DNA of 64,000 nucleotides from Archegozetes longisetosus (Eukaryota; Arthropoda; Arachnida; Sarcoptiformes; Trhypochthoniidae): NCBI GenBank assembly GCA_018873245.2, contig JAEMBT020000009.1, positions 868,001 to 932,000 on the forward strand, in the 5' to 3' direction. Of the stretch, positions 57,701-64,000 are shown piece by piece. The notes beneath the pieces are model-generated. The model was not told the origin of the DNA. It saw nothing but the letters and a program-made list of their open reading frames with translations, and made no database searches. The position numbers and the translations under genes were made by a program. Each line of letters opens with the position of its first letter. Within the stretch, counting starts at the first letter, position 1.

Positions 57701-58037
57701 GGCGTAACAATGCACATTATAGGCATCAGTTCTGTATCAGAAGTTCAAATGGTAATGAAAAAGAGCATTCAAATAAAAGGCACTAATATTTTGACATCTT
57801 ACCCAAAAAGGATTTCACGTCAGACTTTTATTTTCGTCAAATATGGAAAGATAATCGTTTACAATTTCCTCCAAATGGAGGAATCACTGAGTTGGTGGTC
57901 GGTGCAGAAGTGGCCCAAAAGATTTGGGTTCCCGACACCTTCTTCGCCAATGAAAAAGTGGCCTCTTTTCACATCGCAACCACTCCTAACACTTTTTTAA
58001 GAATCGGTTCCTCTGGTGAGGTCTACAGAAGCATCAG
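40315..58037 (+). CDS. Rdl: GABA-gated chloride channel subunit, RDL type (5' part; 3' end outside window)
   Basis: This is a subunit of a pentameric Cys-loop channel for inhibitory transmission. Exons: 40315-40400, 45295-45380, 57684-57751, 57811-58037; 155 codons plus two bases. Seen: a hydrophobic signal peptide, an NIT sequon, the signature [19 protein letters not shown], the loop-D block [12 protein letters not shown] (its Arg corresponds to the GABA-contact Arg of RDL), [11 protein letters not shown], and [11 protein letters not shown]. The exon ends at VYRSIR, just before the Cys-loop, which is not in the window. [16 protein letters not shown] and FYFRQ favour RDL over GluCl, LCCH3 or GRD. 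The 68-bp and 227-bp exons match the conserved GABA-A-family sizes of about 68 and 221 bp. It could be one of several RDL paralogues, as some chelicerates have, so the exact symbol is less certain than the family. Confidence 0.88.
41789..41886. repeat. 11-bp minisatellite, about nine units
   Basis: Units such as CTATATTTCAG, TCGTATTCCAA and CTGTATTCCAA recur at an exact 11-bp spacing with drifting sequence. The period is not a multiple of three, so the open frame that crosses it is not evidence of coding. Confidence 0.85.
43985..44028. repeat. (GA)22 microsatellite
   Basis: An uninterrupted GA array of 44 bases lies in intron 1 of the RDL-type gene. Confidence 0.97.
45295..45380 (+). CDS. 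RDL-type exon 2: RVRPNYGG segment
   Basis: It encodes (E)[21 protein letters not shown], then RVRPNYGG. The last motif is the conserved start of the extracellular domain in RDL-type subunits, and NIT is a glycosylation sequon. The acceptor is tctaaag (AAG type) and the donor is gtatga. The partial codons at both ends join exons 1 and 3 in frame. Confidence 0.9.
46566..46947. mobile_element. Long inverted-repeat MITE (382 bp)
   Basis: The left arm (from 46566, with TTATTTCGTTTAATAATTGG then TTTAAT.AATTTGTTGTTTATTCGTTAA) and the right arm ending at 46947 are reverse complements over at least 100 bp with few mismatches. Weaker pairing continues inward to about 46690/46835. There is no coding capacity. 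A transcript of intron 2 could fold into a long hairpin here. Confidence 0.8.
47937..47964. repeat. (GA)14 microsatellite
   Basis: An uninterrupted GA array of 28 bases lies in intron 2 of the RDL-type gene. Confidence 0.96.
49361..49387. repeat. Perfect 10-bp GC-rich hairpin
   Basis: GCCCTGAGGC, a 7-base loop CTTTCTA, and GCCTCAGGGC form a perfect stem-loop. It stands out against the AT-rich surroundings. No further terminal repeats or coding sequence were seen beside it. Confidence 0.8.
49558..49594. repeat. (TC)n microsatellite
   Basis: A TC array of about 37 bases lies in intron 2 of the RDL-type gene. Confidence 0.96.
51284..51346. repeat. (AG)31 microsatellite
   Basis: An uninterrupted AG array of about 63 bases. 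It lies 325 bases upstream of a CT array in the complementary orientation. Confidence 0.97.
51672..51723. repeat. (TC)26 microsatellite
   Basis: An uninterrupted TC array of about 52 bases, complementary to the upstream AG array at 51284-51346. Confidence 0.97.
52099..52154. repeat. 7-bp tandem repeat (TTCATTC)8
   Basis: Eight 7-bp units of TTCATTC or one-base variants (TTCGTTC, TTAATTC, TTCATCC) follow one another without gaps. Confidence 0.85.
57684..57751 (+). CDS. RDL-type exon 3: 68-bp exon
   Basis: It encodes (G)[22 protein letters not shown]. The 68-bp size equals the conserved third coding exon of GABA-A-family genes, the position used for mutually exclusive 3a/3b exons in insect Rdl. 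I saw only one copy. The acceptor is tctatag. The donor is gtaatg at 57752. Confidence 0.95.
57811..58037 (+). CDS. RDL-type exon 4: loop D to pre-Cys-loop
   Basis: It encodes [58 protein letters not shown] and [18 protein letters not shown]. Only a 59-bp intron with a purine-rich acceptor (caaaaag) separates it from exon 3. The donor is gtaaga at 58038, phase 2. The PPNGGITEL stretch departs from typical RDL, which suggests a divergent paralogue. Confidence 0.95.
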
Positions 58038-60124
58038 GTAAGAGGAAAGAACTTAAATTTGATTCAGTTGACCTTTGACCTATGAGTCTGGTGACTCTGA
58101 TTGGATATTACACTGAATGCGTGCAATAAAAGAGAATTCTCTAAAGAATTTGTTTGTGAATAAAAGAAGAGAAACCGCTTTCTTGAGTGACTCTGCATTT
58201 AAAGTGCTTATTATATACTTATATTCTGTGATTCTGTGAGCGAAATTTTAGGTTTTAAAAAGTAACGTCACATTAAAGAGCTTTTCTATATCATTATATT
58301 ATAGGCTTATTGAGAGAAATCAAATTTAACTCACTTTCTCTTTTCAAATCCTTTTTCAGTTCAACTTTTTCTTTAGTTCGCCTACATTTTTATTATTTTT
58401 CATATTTCTTTCACGAATACCTTGAAATCCACTAACGAGACAGTGAGTCAACAAATATAAGTTTAAAGGATTTAATTTTAACAAAAGATTCTTTGTGTGT
58501 AACTTTTTTCTTCATCTCTCCATGAGATCCAAATTATTACTATATTTTGAGATTAAATTTTTCATAACACGTTTCAAATTGTGGAAACATTTCACTTATT
58601 CAATAGAATACTCAGATAAGTCCAATAATTATATTCTATGTTTTCAATTATTAAAATTATTTTTTTCAATGAGCTCTTTTCTGATTTATATAAGATTTTT
58701 CTGATAAATTGATTCTCTGCTAAAAATGGTCATTAAATGAATTTATTTAATTAAAATTATGAGCTCTCTTGACGATAAGCAAATTACAGGTTCTGTTTCG
58801 GGATCTGAGAGCATGATATTTCAAGTTAATTGCAATTGTAATTATATCAACACTCAAATTATACAAAAAAATTTATGAGTAGAAAATTGCAGCTCATCTC
58901 AGTCTAGGTTTACATAAGAAGTATGTAATATGAAATCTTATTCTTTATAATTTACATAATTAATATGCAAATGAAAATTATAATAAGTATGAAATTTGCG
59001 ACCATCATGGAGATAGTAAATAACATGTATTTCTAAATTAGATTTTAAGTAAAGTTTCATTTGTTCATTCCAGAAATAATAAGTTGTTTAGCTAATAAGC
59101 TTATTAGAGTAAAGAACGTTATTCTAAATTATCGTGCTCAAACTTTTCATTTTTAATGTTGAACAAAAACTACAATCTTTAATCACTTCATAATTTGAAT
59201 TTGCCGTATAGTAAATGAGCTCACAAGCTTGTGTACTATGTAAATAGTAAATAATTAAATATTTTTTATTGAAATATAAATCCTAATTGGTTGGTAAAGT
59301 GTGTGGCTGGACAATGTCTGATATGCATGCAGACCATAAATAACAGAAAGCTTGTATAGGTCAAACCCACAAGGGACATTAGAGGATTATCAAATTCAAA
59401 ATATTCCCAAAAACCCTTATATAAACCTTGTAGATAGTTATGAAAAAATAGTGTAAAATTTTGTGCTCAGTATGTATACATTTACTTCAAATTGAGTATG
59501 CAACCATTTTAGTATTCTTAGACTATAAGGTAGTGGACAGGGCCTTTCGATACCTCAACTTGACTAAATTTTCATAAATAACTTTATTATTGTGATATTG
59601 GATGACATGAAATCAGTACAAATTAATACTTTGACTTCTGTAAAGCATTTGACAAACTTTTACATAAGAAATAGTTGTGGTTAGCTTTTATATGCAAATA
59701 GCTCCTAACAATTACTATCCAGATATTAATTTTAAAATTGAATATAATTTTTCCTCAACTAAACATCAAAATTAATTGACTTAAACAGAATTTTTTAAAA
59801 AATCCTTTATCTTCAAAATTTTATGAGTTAATTAAATTAACATTGATTTGAATGGGATTTTCAAACTTTGAGCTTAATTAAGGGTTAATTGTAACTAGTT
59901 CTGACTCTCTTATAGAAAAATGATAAAATGCTGGCTAATAAGTTTAATCAATATAAAAATTGCATAAATCGGATTACTTTCAATTGTAGTCTAAATCACG
60001 AGTATTTTTAAGCATTTTATTTACCAGTCATTTCTATAAGGCTTTTAAGGTGCAGTTTTGAAAATGATCTAAACTATAATTAAAAGTAATCTTGTAGCTT
60101 TTATATTGATTGTCTTACATGCCT

Positions 60125-60350
60125 AACATGTAAACCCTAAACCCGTTGGAGATTCGTAAAAACCCAGACCAGTACAGTTGGATTTTAAAAATTTTTCTTC
60201 AAAAATGCCTACACATGAATTGAACGTTTTAATTTCTAAGAGAAACCTACAACTTCTTAATGTTATGGTTTTTTGGAGGAAGATTTTTAAAATCCAACTG
60301 TACGGATTTGGGCTTTTAAGGGTCTACAACGGGTTTAGGGTTTACATGTT
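60125..60350. mobile_element. Hairpin MITE (226 bp)
   Basis: AACATGTAAACCCTAAACCC at the left is exactly inverted at the right end (GGGTTTAGGGTTTACATGTT). The arms of about 75 bp stay complementary through GTACAGTTGGATTTTAAAAA and its inverse. The open frame at 60178-60360 runs through the hairpin and has no coding meaning. No target duplication was identified. Confidence 0.75.
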
Positions 60351-61127
60351 CGAGCTCTAACTGAAACTAAATAATAACGATAAGTCTGACCTATAGATCT
60401 TTACTCATTTCAAATATAACTCCTTTAGGTTTTAGTAAACAGTTCATAAGTACTGTTCATTCGTATAGTTGAGCTATCGCATCATTTGATGCTCAAGTGC
60501 CCTTTTGGTGTTATTTAATTTTTGTAAAAGAAATTTTGAAAGTAAACATTTTTGAGTGCTCGCACTCTCATAATACTTCGAATCGATTCTTCTAAACTTT
60601 TGTCAAGTAATGAATACTTCAATTTGAAGATAACTCTTCCTCAATACTTTTTCAAAGACTAAGCTTCAAATTTGACAATTTATATGCAAAATTCTGGTTG
60701 TGTTTGTATTGAAAAAGCTAACAATAACCTGAACTAAAAATATAAGAATAATATAAGAATCTTAACATAAGAGTCTATAATAATAATCGATATCATATGA
60801 CATACACTTCATTTATTTTTTGGGGAGAAGTCTAGAGAAAAAAATCTTTAACTCGCTTTGAGATCAATTTATGTCAATATAAATGACTTTTATTTTTTGC
60901 CTTTCTTTGTTTTTCTTTTGGCTGAGATTTATCTATATATTCACTGATTCCAGACTTCTTTTAATGCCATTTTTAGGCGCATTAATCCATTTGTTTGTTA
61001 TTAATGGTCGCTATTTCTTGATAAATATCATTAGTTTTTTAAAGTCATAGAATTGACACAAATGAAAGTTAAAGGAAGAAAATAGTTCTTCAAAAATGAT
61101 ATTTTTTGAATAATTGGATCTAGATTT

Positions 61128-61210
61128 TAACCTAGCCAAATCTAACCTAGCCAAATCTAACCTAAAATCTAACCTAACCTAATCTAACCTAACCTAATCT
61201 AACCTAACCT
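61128..61210. repeat. Interstitial CCTAA-type (arthropod telomere-like) repeats
   Basis: About twelve TAACC-containing units (TCTAACCTAACC, TAACCTAGCCAAATC) are packed in 83 bases. CCTAA/TTAGG is the ancestral arthropod telomere repeat, here degenerate and internal. Confidence 0.75.
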
Positions 61211-61471
61211 GTCAGTTGAAATTCAGGCAAGTGTGAATTAGGTGTAAAATGCTTCATCTTTTGCGTGTAGATTCACTGCATTTAATGTATGTTAAGCAAA
61301 CAAATAGAAAAATTAAATTCTGTTTGGTATTTGGTAAGTACCTTCTGAGTATAAGAATTGAAAAAATAAATTGTTTTTTACGCTTCACAACATTTAATAC
61401 TTATAAAAGAATTTTTTGACAATTGAGAAGAATAGATAGAAAAAAATAAGTTTGAATTAAAAAGGATTATT

Positions 61472-61472
<1 letters not shown>

Positions 61473-61533
<61 letters not shown>
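61473..61533. repeat. (AG)30 microsatellite
   Basis: An uninterrupted AG array of about 61 bases lies in intron 4 of the RDL-type gene. Confidence 0.97.
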
Positions 61534-61537
<4 letters not shown>

Positions 61538-63211
61538 TTTGTAAACCAATAATCAAAACCCGATTCGAAATACGATTGAGCAATTTCGCAAAAGAAAATT
61601 GAGTAATTTTTTCTCATCACAATAATTGAGTTGAGTAATAGATCTACTTGGATAGTAAGTTACGCCATATATCTATTCATTTTGATCTTGTTTTGACTGA
61701 AAAATTTTGAGGTCACAGAATTTCGTATCTTCGCAGTCATAAATAAAGCGAATATTTGAAGGTTCGTATGATTTGTTTCCGTCTATTTTTGTAATCATTG
61801 ATTCGCCCATTATTAAGAGCTCATCATAACTGAGTTCATGATTAATATAGCAATAGTTCTCGAGTTACACAAAACTTTCATTTGAGATAATGCATCAGAT
61901 ATTTTGTTTCTATCGACTGATTCCATTGGGTAAAAACAATAGAATCCATGACTTTTCTCTCCTACAGTTATGCATTACTTATTCAAAGCACTAATTTGAC
62001 TGACGCAAAACTTTGATTTCTGATCAAGATTTATGTCTGATTAATTTCAGTTTGGATATTCCGTTGATCCTCACAAATTCCAGATAAAATTCAAAAATAT
62101 TCATAAAAATGTTTACCATTGAGAAGAAGAGCATAAGAAAAATCAGAATCTAAATAAAGCCATAAATTGTATAGGAGCTTGAATAGCTGTCAGCTTTTCT
62201 CAACTCTTTACGACTTAAGGTTCATAGAAGTAGTGAATGCCTTCGTATAAGTTATAAATCCAGTAAACCCAGGACTTCAGGTGAGAGTCAATCATCTGAA
62301 GCTTTGCCTTAAACCTAGTTTTTCTTTTGTTTTGATGGTATTCATGGAGTTTGATCCGAACAATATATTCACAACAAAGTGTATAATAAAGGTATCTATC
62401 ATTCATTGTTAACAGTGAAAGATTTCTATGTTTAAAATTAGATTTTCTTTCCTCTAATATACTACTTGGTGAAGTCAGAAATTGTCGCTTATATTTCAGA
62501 CACTTCTTATATCGCATCCGCCTTTTAATGAAAGGTTTCGCTTCAAAACGTATTAAATCGTGTTTTAATAAATTATTTTCTTTCATATCGTGTTAGTATA
62601 GGAGTGAACAAAAAGTTGTGTTTTTGTTCAAATATTCATTCGGGAAATGATTTATTGCACGTCAATATATTTTATATTATAAACATTGTTGTCGTATCTT
62701 TTATAGATCTTTGATATAATCAGTTCTTCTGTTGTTTTGTGATTTGAAAATTTAAAAATAACTTTTAAAGAGCATTAATCTATAAATTCTGTTTTCATTT
62801 ATTCCATTCATAATTAAGGTTTTCTGAAGAATTGTCCAAACATTCTGAACATTATCCGAACATTATCTGAACATTTGTTGAATTAGGAATTTTCAAGCAT
62901 GACGTTAAGCAGATTTGAGTGAAAAGAATTAGTTTTAAGGATAAAAAGTCGCATTAATGCTAACGACAAGTAGAGAGGAAGAGAAAAATGAGATGAAAAA
63001 GAAATCCTTAAAATAATTGGAATGTTTTTTATGTGTTGCCGGAATAACAGTTTTAGTTCGCAATTAGAAAAAGTGCACTTAAATGATTACATATAGCTCT
63101 ACAATACTATGAAGTTTGGATTCTAACAGAACTATCGTTAACTATTTTGTGGTCACATAAAATTTACCATTTAATGGCTTGTGGACCCTAAAAAATAATT
63201 CTCTAGTCTAG

Positions 63212-63291
63212 ATATCCAGCAAAAGTATCAAGCTAAAACAACGTATCAAGCAAAAAAACATATCAAGCTAAAACAACATATCTAGCTAAAC
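63212..63291. repeat. ~18-bp tandem repeat, four to five units
   Basis: The unit is close to GTATCAAGCTAAAACAAC. Successive copies vary at a few positions (TATCCAGC, TATCAAGCAAAA, TATCTAGCTAAA). Confidence 0.8.
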
Positions 63292-64000
63292 CTTCACTTT
63301 TGTGGTCATTTCAGACATAAGTTATAGACTTCTGGAAACTGCACTTCTTTTTATTTAAAGATCAAGTCTAGTAAAAAGACAAATAAAAAGCCGATATTCA
63401 CTCTATTGAAACGCTTTTTCCCATTGCTCTGTCTTTATTCTCATCTTATTTTCATTAATGAAAGCCTAATCTCTAGCTAGAGATGCAGCGCATTTTCTCT
63501 AATACTTTACAGTAAAGGCTTATTTGTTTAGTAAGTCTTCAAATAATAACTGAATCGAGCTCTTGCTTTAAAAAGCTGATTACCCAAAAAACCAACATTT
63601 ACATCAATTTGAATTTGATTCAGAAAATATTGAATTGATTTGCAAACAATCATAATGTGCTGCCATAACATGAAAAGCCAGTAAATCTTAAATAATTAAT
63701 GTGTTGTTTTAGCGGCAAAACAGTGTTCGGACTCGAAAAGTGATCAATATATAAATCTTAATAATACTGATAACGAGTTTCTTTAACATGATTTAGCCAT
63801 CGAGTCATGCATAAAATGATCGGCAAATGGTTTCTATGAAATGTTTTGTTCCCTTTTAAGTCATATCAATGTTAGGGATGAGAATCTGCTATAAACTAAT
63901 GCTTTTATTTAGTCAGAGAATTTCTCAGAAAACTTAATGATTAATACTTTTCGGGTAGAATATAAAAATATTGATGTGCTGTATGTTAAAAAATAATTTA

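Larger units (their letters stand above)
58038..64000. other. Intron 4 of the RDL-type gene, running off the window
   Basis: It begins with donor gtaaga. I found no segment that could encode the expected next block (Leu-Thr-x-x-Ala-x-Cys-Pro-Met, the start of the Cys-loop), so the intron appears to be at least 5.96 kb. It contains the hairpin MITE at 60125, the CCTAA-type block at 61128, (AG)30 at 61473 and the 18-bp tandem repeat at 63212. Confidence 0.65.

Noticed and set aside
62215-62586. 123-codon ORF on the minus strand starting with ATG, rich in Lys and Arg
   Set aside because: It lies inside an RDL intron and I recognise no domain. With a stop chance of roughly 8% per codon in DNA of about 30% GC, about 0.3-0.4 ORFs this long are expected by chance in 64 kb (my rough estimate). 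RNA-seq on the minus strand would decide.

Overview
The window reads as arthropod nuclear DNA. It is AT-rich, has long non-coding stretches, spliceosomal introns with GT...AG borders, many (GA)n/(CT)n microsatellites and a small block of CCTAA-type repeats. The only two genes I recognise are neuronal ligand-gated channels of arthropod type. A mite or other small-intron arthropod would fit, but I cannot fix the taxon from sequence alone.

Gene 1 (7992-25674, + strand) is an AMPA-type ionotropic glutamate receptor subunit of the arthropod GluRI (GluRIA/IB) class. Sixteen coding exons join in a single open frame of 822 codons plus stop. They cover most of the amino-terminal domain, the S1 and S2 ligand-binding halves, M1, the M2 pore loop, M3, M4 and a short C-terminal tail. 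The first coding exon or exons (signal peptide and roughly the first 80 residues) were not found in 1-7991. They may lie to the left of the window.

Gene 2 (40315 to beyond 58037, + strand) is the 5' part of a GABA-gated chloride channel subunit of the RDL type. It has a signal-peptide exon, an exon ending in RVRPNYGG, a 68-bp exon and a 227-bp exon. The gene then enters an intron that has not ended at base 64000. The Cys-loop and all four membrane segments therefore lie outside the window. An excitatory glutamate receptor and an inhibitory GABA receptor are thus head-to-tail neighbours, with about 14.6 kb between the stop of one and the start of the other.

The rest is introns and intergenic DNA rich in small DNA-transposon remains. 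The two clearest are hAT-type MITEs with recognisable terminal repeats and 8-bp target duplications (20793-21059 and 23930-24671), and a 1.3-kb Tc1/mariner relic with TA duplications (29348-30644) holding a transposase C-terminal fragment and a 740-bp hairpin. There is also a foldback-like element with tandemly repeated ends (16932-17503) and several long inverted-repeat MITEs (16.2, 18.3, 27.4, 46.6 and 60.1 kb). The microsatellites include a head-to-head (GA)n/(CT)n pair at 51.3/51.7 kb that could pair within a transcript. I saw no rRNA, tRNA or CRISPR array and no bacterial-type operon. I found no convincing new biological system. The most unusual structures are the hairpin-bearing mariner relic and the foldback-like element.
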